Below are positions 1 to 5,720 of a stretch of 8,651 nucleotides of DNA, one piece after another. Made by a program: the position numbers and the translations under genes. Under the pieces are notes generated by a model, which made no database searches, was not told the origin of the DNA, and saw only the letters and a list, made by a program, of their open reading frames with translations. The stretch covers positions 1 through 8,651 of the forward strand of contig JAAZIY010000293.1 of NCBI GenBank assembly GCA_012800625.1. Reading direction: 5' to 3'. Each line of letters opens with the position of its first letter. The first letter of the stretch is position 1. The DNA is from Lentisphaerota bacterium. Its GTDB lineage: Bacteria > Verrucomicrobiota > Lentisphaeria > Oligosphaerales > Oligosphaeraceae.

Positions 1-58
1 CCCCAGGCTTTAGCCTGGGGTGGAGACCCTAAAAAAGGGTGCCTCGTAGAGGCACTAC
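1..58 (-). repeat. REP/BIME-like cluster of three hairpins with a GTAG foot
   Basis: Three perfect inverted repeats stand side by side. Positions 1-9 pair with 12-20 (CCCCAGGCT, two-base loop). Positions 26-30 pair with 36-40 (ACCCT/AGGGT). Positions 39-45 pair with 49-55 (GTGCCTC/GAGGCAC, loop GTA). Read on the minus strand, the third hairpin is preceded by GTAG (58 to 55), the tetranucleotide known at the foot of REP palindromes mobilised by RAYT (IS200/IS605-like Y1) transposases. No clear U-tract follows any stem on the plus strand, so a REP/BIME identity is more likely than an intrinsic terminator. The cluster could still act as a transcription or decay barrier for a gene upstream of the window. 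The element may be cut by the window edge. Confidence 0.6.
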
Positions 59-127
59 AATACTTTCGGGCTGATTTTTGTTACTCCTATGAGATGACTC
101 TAAACTGCAAACAAGGACAACTCCGCC

Positions 128-1408
128 ATGCAAGAATACCTGTTTTCCGGCGCGCGCATCCTGGCGCCGGCGCGCGCCTTTGACGCCGTCGCCGACCTGG
201 CCGTCAAGGACGGAGTCATCGTCGCGCCCGCCGAACTCTCAAGTCGGGCAAAAAAGATAGACCTCAAGGGCAAGCTTATCGCTCCGGGCTTCTTCGATAT
301 GCACGTGCATCTGCGCGAGCCGGGGCAGACCCACAAGGAGGACATTGCCAGCGGCACAAGAGCCGCCGCCGCCGGCGGCTTCACCGGACTGCTGGCCATG
401 CCGAACACCGATCCGCCCATCTGCAGTGTCGAGGACTTTCTCCAACAGCAGAAACTGCTGGCGCAAAAAGCGCTGATCCCGGTGCTGCAATGCGTCTCCC
501 TTACCCAGGGGCGCGAGGGCAAGGCCCTGAATGAGCTTATGGCTCTCAGGCAGGCCGGTGTGAAGGCGCTTAGCGATGACGGCGGCACACCGCAGGACGA
601 GGAGCTTATGCGGCGCGCCATGCTCGCCGCCAAAGAGGCCGGGCTGCCCATCATTGACCACTGCGAGGACTACAGCATCTCGCGCCCAGGCGTCATGCAC
701 GAGGGGGCAGTGTCGCGCCGCCTGGGACTGCCCGGCCAGCCGCGACTGGCTGAAGAACGCATGGTGCAGCGCGACATCAGGCTCTGCCGCGAAACCGGCT
801 GCCGTGTGCATCTGCAGCATCTAAGCTCGGCAGGCTCGGTGAAAATGCTGCGCCAGGCGCGCCAAGAAGGACTGCCCATCAGCGGCGAAGTCATGCCGCA
901 CCACCTGCTGTTTACCGACCAGGACGTGGAAAAGTACGGCGTCAACGCCAAAATGGCGCCGCCGCTGCGCGAGGAGAGCGACCGACAGGCTCTTCTCGAA
1001 GCGCTCTGCGAGGGCAGCATCAGCGTGCTGGCCACCGACCACGCGCCCCATAGCCAGGCCGAAAAGGCGCTGGGAATGCTGAAGGCGCCATTCGGGATCA
1101 CGGGCCTGGAACAGGCGGTCGCGCTCTGCCTGACACTGCTCTATCACAGCGGTAAAATCAGCCTGGCCGAACTGATCAAACGCTTTAGCTGCGCACCTAG
1201 AGAAATTCTGCAAATGCCGCAACTAAGCCTGGAAATCGGCGAAACCGCAGAGCTGACTATCATCGACCTGGAACAAAAACACCAGCTCAGCCTGCAAAAC
1301 AGCTGCTCGAAGGCGCGCAACTGCCCATACGAAGGCATGAGCTGCAAAGGCAAGCCCTGGGCGGTCTTCAGCCAGGGCAGACTGCTCAAAACACAAGAAC
1401 TGAAATAG
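128..1408 (+). CDS. pyrC: Dihydroorotase (class I, PyrC type)
   Basis: This cytoplasmic zinc enzyme interconverts N-carbamoyl-L-aspartate and (S)-dihydroorotate, the third step of de novo pyrimidine synthesis. The 426 residues match the usual class I length of about 420-430. The metal and substrate motifs are all visible. HVHLREPG at 59-66 gives H59 and H61. SDDGG at 149-153 gives D151. DHCE at 177-180 gives H178. LQHLS at 229-233 gives H231. ATDHAPH at 302-308 gives the catalytic D304. No lysine-carboxylation signature is needed in this class, where an aspartate commonly replaces the lysine. The ATG at 128 is preceded by AAGGA at 113-117, about 10 bases away. It stands alone: REP hairpins lie before it, and a 136-bp gap with a repeat and a hairpin separates it from the next gene. 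It could conceivably be an inactive DHOase-like homologue, but the intact ligands argue against that. Confidence 0.95.
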   Translation: MQEYLFSGARILAPARAFDAVADLAVKDGVIVAPAELSSRAKKIDLKGKLIAPGFFDMHVHLREPGQTHKEDIASGTRAAAAGGFTGLLAMPNTDPPICSVEDFLQQQKLLAQKALIPVLQCVSLTQGREGKALNELMALRQAGVKALSDDGGTPQDEELMRRAMLAAKEAGLPIIDHCEDYSISRPGVMHEGAVSRRLGLPGQPRLAEERMVQRDIRLCRETGCRVHLQHLSSAGSVKMLRQARQEGLPISGEVMPHHLLFTDQDVEKYGVNAKMAPPLREESDRQALLEALCEGSISVLATDHAPHSQAEKALGMLKAPFGITGLEQAVALCLTLLYHSGKISLAELIKRFSCAPREILQMPQLSLEIGETAELTIIDLEQKHQLSLQNSCSKARNCPYEGMSCKGKPWAVFSQGRLLKTQELK

Positions 1409-1430
1409 GTTTAGTGTGCCTTCGTGCCCG
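1409..1430 (-). repeat. ACACNAAG-type dispersed repeat, copy A
   Basis: Immediately after the pyrC stop, the minus strand reads GGGCACGAAGGCACACTAA. This is a short degenerate copy of the repeat seen more fully at 3741-3784 and 8141-8178, with an approximate 10-base period. No function is evident. Confidence 0.55.
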
Positions 1431-1444
1431 ATTTAAAGCCAAAA

Positions 1445-1461
1445 AAGAGCGCCACGCTCTT
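1445..1461 (-). terminator. Hairpin with terminator shape on the minus strand
   Basis: A perfect 7-bp stem (AAGAGCG/CGCTCTT) with a three-base loop is flanked on the plus strand by a run of A residues at 1441-1446. Read on the minus strand, the stem is therefore followed by a T tract, the form of an intrinsic terminator. On the plus strand it has no real U tract. No minus-strand gene ends here, so it may only block antisense transcription into pyrC, or act weakly for pyrC in the plus direction. Confidence 0.4.
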
Positions 1462-1489
1462 GCAAGCTGGGCAAATGGCATAATATTTA
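1460..1489 (+). promoter_or_regulatory. Possible promoter for the hydroxypyruvate-isomerase operon
   Basis: TTGCAA at 1460-1465 resembles a -35 box. The AT-rich stretch CATAATATTTAT at 1479-1490 offers several -10-like hexamers. Spacing is 15 bases to TAATAT (1481) and 18 to TATTTA (1484), neither ideal. The position, some 55-65 bases ahead of the ATG at 1545 and beyond the 1445-1461 hairpin, fits a new transcription unit. The call rests on weak consensus matches only. Confidence 0.25.
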
Positions 1490-1544
1490 TACAGGACGAA
1501 TTTTCAAGCAACGAGGCAATTCAGTAAATTACGGAGTATTTTCC

Positions 1545-2366
1545 ATGACAGTCGATTTGAAGGTAAAGAACTACGGTTCCGCCATGAAATTACGCATCGC
1601 GGCACAGAGCGGCTGGTTTCCCGGCCTGAGCAATGTCGACATGGTCGAGCAGGTCGCCGCATATGGCTACAGCGCCTTCGAAAACCTGGGCGCGGGCAAG
1701 TGGGAAGACAAGGCCGCCGTGCGTGCCAAATGCATCGAACTGGGTGTCAAGCCGGGCTGCATCTCTGGCGGCGGCACCATTAACGGGGACGGACCGGTCA
1801 ACCTGGGCTATCATGAACAGTTCGAGCAGGAGGTGCGCCAGGCCATCGTCAACGCCAAAGCTCTGGGTTCCACCTGCCTGGTGGCGCTAAGCGGCGCCAA
1901 TCGCGAACGCATCTGCTTTGAACGGCAAATGGACAACCTGGTCATCGCCGGCATGCGGGTCGCACCCATGCTTGAGGACGCCGGCGTGACGCTCAACTTC
2001 GAATTGCTCAACACCCTGGTGAGCCACCCAGGATACTTCCTGGTATACTCCGAACACGGAGCCGAAATGGTGGACCGCATCGACAGCCCCAATGTCAAGA
2101 TGCTCTTCGACGTCTTCCATCAGCAGATCAGCGAAGGCAATGTCATCAACAACATCAAAAAATATATCAAGCAAATCGGGCATTTCCATTTTGCCGACAA
2201 CCCGGGACGTCATCAGCCCGGCAGCGGCGAGCTTAACTTTAAAAACATCTTCAGGGCCATCGCCGAGAGCGGCTACCAGGGCCTGGTCTCCGCCGAGCTG
2301 AGCATGACCAAGGACTGCAGCAGCGATGACGTCATGCGCATTATCGCTGAATGCGCCACCTGGTAA
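1545..2366 (+). CDS. Hydroxypyruvate isomerase-family TIM-barrel protein
   Basis: A 273-residue xylose-isomerase-like TIM barrel. Candidate divalent-metal ligands appear at the family positions: E153 in NFELLN, D189 and H192 in FDVFH, H215 in GHFHFAD and E251 in SAELS. The segment NPGRHQPGSGEL at 219-230 is the motif I associate with hydroxypyruvate isomerase (Hyi), which interconverts hydroxypyruvate and tartronate semialdehyde in glyoxylate/glycerate metabolism. Related family members are sugar 3-epimerases, so the exact substrate is uncertain. The ATG at 1545 has GGAG at 1533-1536 with 8-base spacing. An inner ATG at 1584 starts nearer the conserved core (MKLRIAAQSGW) but has a poorer ribosome site. 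It heads a likely operon with the amidohydrolase 41 bp downstream. No gcl, garR or glycerate kinase gene is nearby to confirm a glyoxylate pathway. Confidence 0.8.
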   Translation: MTVDLKVKNYGSAMKLRIAAQSGWFPGLSNVDMVEQVAAYGYSAFENLGAGKWEDKAAVRAKCIELGVKPGCISGGGTINGDGPVNLGYHEQFEQEVRQAIVNAKALGSTCLVALSGANRERICFERQMDNLVIAGMRVAPMLEDAGVTLNFELLNTLVSHPGYFLVYSEHGAEMVDRIDSPNVKMLFDVFHQQISEGNVINNIKKYIKQIGHFHFADNPGRHQPGSGELNFKNIFRAIAESGYQGLVSAELSMTKDCSSDDVMRIIAECATW

Positions 2367-2407
2367 GGAGGATGCGAGGCCGCCCCTTTTAGGCTCGCCG
2401 TCAGCCC

Positions 2408-3223
2408 ATGCGCATATTCGATGTACACACACATGTTTTTCCCGAGAGGATAGCCGCCCGCGCCCTGCAGCATCTGCAGGGTCTGGCGCAGCAGCTGCCC
2501 GTCTTCTCCGACGGCACGCGCGCCGGCCAGCTGGCCAACGCCGCCAGGGCAGGCGTCTCAGGCATGCTCAACTGCCCGGTGGTCACCAATGCCGAGCAGA
2601 TGCGCTCGGTGAATGACTGGGTGGCCTCCTGGCAGGGCTGGCCCTATCTCTCCCTGGGTGGTGTCTACCCCGAGGCGCCAGGCCTTCTAGCCGAGCTGGA
2701 ACGCATCAGTCAGCTCGGCCTGCCCGGTGTCAAGCTGCACCCGGAATACCAGCAGTTCAATCCGCTGGAGCCGCGTATGCAGCCACTCTGGCAGAGCTGC
2801 CAGGAGCTGGGCCTGATAGTGCTTTTCCATGCCGGCAACGATATAGGCTTCCCCGAACTCGGGCATTCCAAGCCGGCGGACTTCGCCGCATTGGCGCAAA
2901 ATTACCCGCGCCTGCGCATTATTTGCGCCCATATGGGCGGCTGGCGCAAATGGGAGCAGGTCGAACGCGACCTGCTCGGCTCCAATGTCTACCTGGATAC
3001 CTCGTTCGCACTGCCATATATGCCCGAACAAGAGCAGTTCAGAAGAATTATCGAGAAACACGGCACCCGGCGCATACTCTTCGGCAGCGATTCGCCCTGG
3101 CAAGACCTGCAGACCGCCGTGAATGAAATATTGCTGCTGCAACTGCCGGAAAAAGACCAGCACAGAATACTATGGCAAAATGCCGCCGAACTCTTTGACC
3201 TGGAAGAAGAGTGTGAGTGCTGA
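2408..3223 (+). CDS. Metal-dependent amidohydrolase (amidohydrolase-2/TatD-like fold)
   Basis: A 271-residue TIM-barrel hydrolase. The HxH metal motif is at the extreme N-terminus (DVHTH, H7 and H9). Further ligand candidates are KLHPE (K109, H111), FHAGND (H141), AHMGGW (H175) and LFGSDSPW (D228). This order fits the amidohydrolase-related superfamily (PF04909-like). The substrate cannot be read from the sequence. Possibilities include a lactonase, a decarboxylase or another hydrolase working with the neighbouring isomerase. The ATG at 2408 is the first possible start, because an in-frame TAG lies at 2390-2392. It lacks a good Shine-Dalgarno sequence: the nearest GGAGG (2367-2371) overlaps the end of the preceding gene, so coupling is likely. 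The C-terminus is acidic and cysteine-bearing (EEECEC), and its coding end overlaps the next gene by 11 bp. Confidence 0.8.
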   Translation: MRIFDVHTHVFPERIAARALQHLQGLAQQLPVFSDGTRAGQLANAARAGVSGMLNCPVVTNAEQMRSVNDWVASWQGWPYLSLGGVYPEAPGLLAELERISQLGLPGVKLHPEYQQFNPLEPRMQPLWQSCQELGLIVLFHAGNDIGFPELGHSKPADFAALAQNYPRLRIICAHMGGWRKWEQVERDLLGSNVYLDTSFALPYMPEQEQFRRIIEKHGTRRILFGSDSPWQDLQTAVNEILLLQLPEKDQHRILWQNAAELFDLEEECEC

Positions 3224-3707
3224 ACAAAACATCGCCCGCCGCCAACTGCTGCTGCTAGCTGACAACGAACTGCTGCAGCTCTGCCGCTGCGACACCATGC
3301 GCGGCAGCGGGCCGGGAGGACAAAAACGCAATAAGACCGAAAGCGCCGTGCGCCTGACACACCTGGAAAGCGGACTGAGCAGCTTCGATGACCAAACCCG
3401 CTCGCAGCACCAAAACCGGCGCCGGGCACTGGCCAAGCTGCGCCGGGAAATAGCCGTCAATATGCATGAGTCGCCGCAACCCTGGACGGAGCCGCGACCC
3501 GCCCTCAAATCACCGGCCTACCCGCTCTGGCTGGCCTGCGTCTTTGACGCCCTGCACAGCGCCGAATTCAGCCTGGCCAAAGCCGCCGCGCTGCTAAATA
3601 CCAGCAGCGGCAAACTCGGCAAAGACCTGGCCAGAGACCCCGCCGCCTGCCAGACCATCAACCAGGAAAGGCAAAAAAGAGGCCTGCACCCACTGCGCTG
3701 GAATTGA
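3213..3707 (+). CDS. Release-factor-like GGQ protein
   Basis: A 164-residue protein with the class I peptide-release motif. GSGPGGQKRNK at 31-41 places G35, G36 and Q37 at the ribosomal peptidyl-transferase site in known release factors and in ArfB/YaeJ. It has no codon-recognition domain, so stop-codon-specific release is unlikely. Hydrolysis of peptidyl-tRNA on stalled ribosomes is the family-based inference. A basic helix (roughly 62-80, QTRSQHQNRRRALAKLRR) follows the GGQ domain. A second small helical segment (about 120-163) ends in RQKRGLHPLRW, unlike the disordered basic tail of ArfB. I chose GTG at 3213: GGAAG at 3202-3206 is correctly spaced, and the overlap with the previous gene falls to 11 bp. 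An ATG at 3123 in the same frame would overlap by about 100 bp and add non-conserved residues. Translation is probably coupled to the amidohydrolase. Confidence 0.8.
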   Translation: MSAEQNIARRQLLLLADNELLQLCRCDTMRGSGPGGQKRNKTESAVRLTHLESGLSSFDDQTRSQHQNRRRALAKLRREIAVNMHESPQPWTEPRPALKSPAYPLWLACVFDALHSAEFSLAKAAALLNTSSGKLGKDLARDPAACQTINQERQKRGLHPLRWN

Positions 3708-3740
3708 GCAGGCCATGCCCAAAAAACCGCTCCGCCAGCT

Positions 3741-3784
3741 TTTTGGACACGAAGACACACGAAGATACACCAAGTCACACTAAG
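3741..3784 (+). repeat. ACACNAAG-type dispersed repeat, copy B
   Basis: After TTTTGGACAC the sequence runs as units of about 10 bases: GAAGACACAC, GAAGATACAC, CAAGTCACAC, TAAG. The first 38 positions match copy D at 8141-8178 in 33 places with no gap, including the TTTTGG lead-in. It lies in the 152-bp gap 3708-3859. The remainder of that gap is a pyrimidine-rich leader (about 3815-3857) with no Shine-Dalgarno sequence and no clear promoter. Confidence 0.8.
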
Positions 3785-3859
3785 CTTTGCTTTCGGCTTG
3801 CCATTGAATTTCTTGTTCTTTCGCGTCTAGTCCGTCCTCCCTCGTCTTACTCTCTCATC

Positions 3860-4657
3860 ATGCTACACTTTATCAAACAGCTGGCCAGTTCCGCCGGCCA
3901 ATTGGCGCAGCAGCTGCGCAATGACATAGGCGGCTCCGGCCTGCAGACCAGCAGCAAGGCCAATGACAAGGACCTGGTCACCCTGGCCGACCGCCAGGTC
4001 GAAGACTTTGTCATCGCTGAAATAAGCCGGCGATATCCGGAACACGGCATACTCGCCGAGGAGAGCGGACTGGCCAGCTCCGCATCGCCCTACCTTTGGG
4101 TTATAGACCCCATAGACGGCACCGCATCCTATATACACGAGCAGCCCGGCTATTGCGTCTCCATCGCCCTGCGGCAGCAGGATCGCACACAGTATGCGGC
4201 GGTATGCGCGCCGGTCTTCAACCAGCTATACCATGCCAGCCTGGGCGGCGGAGCCTACTGCAACGACAAGCCTATCCGCGTCATCGACCACGGCGACTTG
4301 TCGCAGTCCCAGGTGGCCACCGGCTTCTCCTGCCTGCGGGCCGGCTGGGATAAAATCAACAACCTGCAATATTTCTGCGCCCTGGCCCGCCAGGCCAGAG
4401 AAGTGCGCCGCTACGGCTCTGCGGCTCTGGACCTGTGCTGGCTGGCCGCAGGCAAAATCGACGCCTTCTGGGAGCTCAACCTGCAAGAATACGATGTCGC
4501 TGCAGGCAGCCTGATAGTCACAGAGGCCGGCGGAGAAATCTGCGACCTGCAAGGCGGAAACGACTACCCGCGGCAAGGAATGCTGGCCTGCAACGGCGCC
4601 GCCATGCAAAAAACCATGCTGGAGTACTTCAAAGAATACAAAAGACCCCAGAACTAA
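3860..4657 (+). CDS. Inositol monophosphatase family phosphatase
   Basis: A 265-residue Mg2+-dependent, lithium-sensitive-type sugar/inositol phosphatase. The metal-binding triad is intact: EESG at 67-70, DPIDGT at 83-88 (D83, D86) and YDVAAG at 211-216 (D212). W204 in FWELNL and the TEAGG segment at 221-225 are also family hallmarks. Members hydrolyse inositol-1-phosphate, histidinol phosphate, fructose bisphosphate or 3'-phosphoadenylates. The sequence alone does not choose between them, although the general form is SuhB/IMPase-like. ATG 3860 begins the conserved first helix (MLHFIKQLASSAG). The same frame stays open back to 3704, but that stretch translates the repeat and leader and is unlikely to be protein. 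No ribosome site precedes 3860, so initiation may be leaderless or SD-independent. The body is GC-rich like the genes to its left, unlike the module that follows. Confidence 0.85.
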   Translation: MLHFIKQLASSAGQLAQQLRNDIGGSGLQTSSKANDKDLVTLADRQVEDFVIAEISRRYPEHGILAEESGLASSASPYLWVIDPIDGTASYIHEQPGYCVSIALRQQDRTQYAAVCAPVFNQLYHASLGGGAYCNDKPIRVIDHGDLSQSQVATGFSCLRAGWDKINNLQYFCALARQAREVRRYGSAALDLCWLAAGKIDAFWELNLQEYDVAAGSLIVTEAGGEICDLQGGNDYPRQGMLACNGAAMQKTMLEYFKEYKRPQN

Positions 4658-4748
4658 AAGTCCGCAAAAGTCCCACGTATGTAGTACAGCCTTTAGGCTG
4701 CTCTCCGCTCCCGTCCCAAAAGTCCCAAAAGTCCCAAAAGTCCCAAAA
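4656..4748 (+). repeat. GTCCCAAAA tandem array interrupted by a REP-like hairpin
   Basis: Four perfect 9-base copies of GTCCCAAAA run from 4713 to 4748. Two related words, AAAAGTCC at 4656-4663 and AAAAGTCCC at 4666-4674, lie left of the hairpin at 4681-4700. The array thus appears split by the hairpin element. It occupies nearly all of the 106-bp gap between the phosphatase and the nuclease gene. Confidence 0.75.
4681..4700 (+). repeat. REP-like hairpin with a GTAG foot
   Basis: GTAG at 4681-4684 is followed after two bases by CAGCC-TTTA-GGCTG, a perfect 5-bp stem with a four-base loop (extendable as CAGCCT/AGGCTG). GTAG plus palindrome is the known plan of RAYT-associated REP units. The palindrome differs from the one at 39-55, so it would belong to a different REP class. 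It lacks a U tract, so it is a poor terminator. Confidence 0.5.
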
Positions 4749-4763
4749 CCAGGATAGATAAAT

Positions 4764-5720
4764 ATGATGGATGACCCGCCGGAAAAAAAGATTGTTTTTG
4801 CTGAACATCAGGAAAAACACCTGAAAGCCTCTGAGAGATATATCCCTGTTAAATTTAAATATGCGGACGCATACTGGGAAGGCTGGGTGCCCATTGAATA
4901 TCGCCGTAGCGGTCTAAATATTAAAACAGACGAAGAGGTTCTTGCTTACTTGAACCATGTTTATCAAATGATGTCCCCTGAAAATATTCCTGCATGGCGA
5001 GAAAGACAAAAACAATACTGGCAGACAAATGCTGCAAAAGCCACAACCACAAAAGCATTTTTCGAAGTTCTGGCGGAAAACAATCAATTCACATGGAAAT
5101 GCGTCGAGTGCCGCCTTCCGGCAAATCCAAACTGGGCAAGAAGAATTCAAGATTTAAAAGACAGAGGCTATACACTTGCCACAGACACAAAGCGTTATTG
5201 TCATCTTTGCAAGGCGAATAAGACTCATGTGATGCTATTGCCTCTGCCGCGTGGAGAAGAAGTTGCCAAATATGAAACCATCTCCCCAAAATTACGCAAA
5301 AGGATCATAAGGCTTTTTGAAAGTGTCGATGTTTTTGAGGGCAGTAAAAAATCACATTGTCTGCCTGATCATAAATTTCCGGAAATCCGCTGGGATGGCA
5401 ATGTGCACAGCGAAAACCCCGATTATATGCCTGAAGACGAGATCAGACAAAAATTTCAATTGCTTAGCAATCAGCGCAACTTACAGAAGCGCGAGGTCTG
5501 CCGGAATTGTTTTCAGACGGGGCGGCGAGGCTCCGTGATTGGACTGCCCATTTTTTATGACGGCGGCCCCCTGTGGGATGAAAAATTTCCTAAGAGGGGG
5601 TTGGAGGCCGAACAAGGCTGTGTTGGTTGTCCCTGGTACGATATGGCGCGGTGGCGCAGCTTTGTGAATGGGCTGTATGCCGCCCATATAGAATCTCATC
5701 TGCACAAAACAGAGTCTTAA
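4764..5720 (+). CDS. Probable type II restriction endonuclease, HNH-like with zinc cysteines
   Basis: I do not recognise a named family for this 318-residue protein. It has three cysteine-pair regions: CVEC (113-116) with CHLC (146-149), CRNC (246-249) and CVGC (286-289). These suggest two structural zinc sites. Between them, CLPDHKFP (199-206, D202-H203) and NLQ (239-241), leading into CRNC, resemble an HNH/beta-beta-alpha-metal nuclease core, with H203 as the candidate general base and N239 the middle residue. Residues 1-110 are charged and without recognisable motif. The convergent C5 methyltransferase next door makes a cognate restriction enzyme the best inference. Starts at 4764 and 4767 are both possible; AGGA at 4751-4754 favours 4764. 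The gene is much AT-richer than its left neighbours. It could instead be another HNH enzyme or a modification-dependent nuclease. Confidence 0.65.
   Translation: MMDDPPEKKIVFAEHQEKHLKASERYIPVKFKYADAYWEGWVPIEYRRSGLNIKTDEEVLAYLNHVYQMMSPENIPAWRERQKQYWQTNAAKATTTKAFFEVLAENNQFTWKCVECRLPANPNWARRIQDLKDRGYTLATDTKRYCHLCKANKTHVMLLPLPRGEEVAKYETISPKLRKRIIRLFESVDVFEGSKKSHCLPDHKFPEIRWDGNVHSENPDYMPEDEIRQKFQLLSNQRNLQKREVCRNCFQTGRRGSVIGLPIFYDGGPLWDEKFPKRGLEAEQGCVGCPWYDMARWRSFVNGLYAAHIESHLHKTES

Noticed and set aside
239..820. Long minus-strand frame inside pyrC
   Set aside because: It is a shadow of a GC-rich gene; the sense frame has all dihydroorotase ligands.
1477..1486. Shared 10-mer GGCATAATAT at 1477 and 7155
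   Set aside because: It lies on opposite strands relative to the genes it would serve and is short enough to be coincidental.
3123..3212. ATG 3123 as start of the release-factor-like gene
   Set aside because: It would overlap the amidohydrolase by about 100 bp with no family similarity; GTG 3213 has a well-placed ribosome site.
3704..3859. N-terminal extension of the phosphatase frame back to 3704
   Set aside because: It translates the dispersed repeat and a pyrimidine-rich leader. The conserved fold begins at ATG 3860 and gives the normal family length.
3830..3862. CCTCC in the phosphatase leader as a regulatory anti-SD element
   Set aside because: The leader is pyrimidine-rich overall and there is no partner Shine-Dalgarno sequence to mask; chance is enough to explain it.
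4713..4748. CRISPR-like array
   Set aside because: The repeats are contiguous 9-mers without spacers, so this is a simple tandem repeat.
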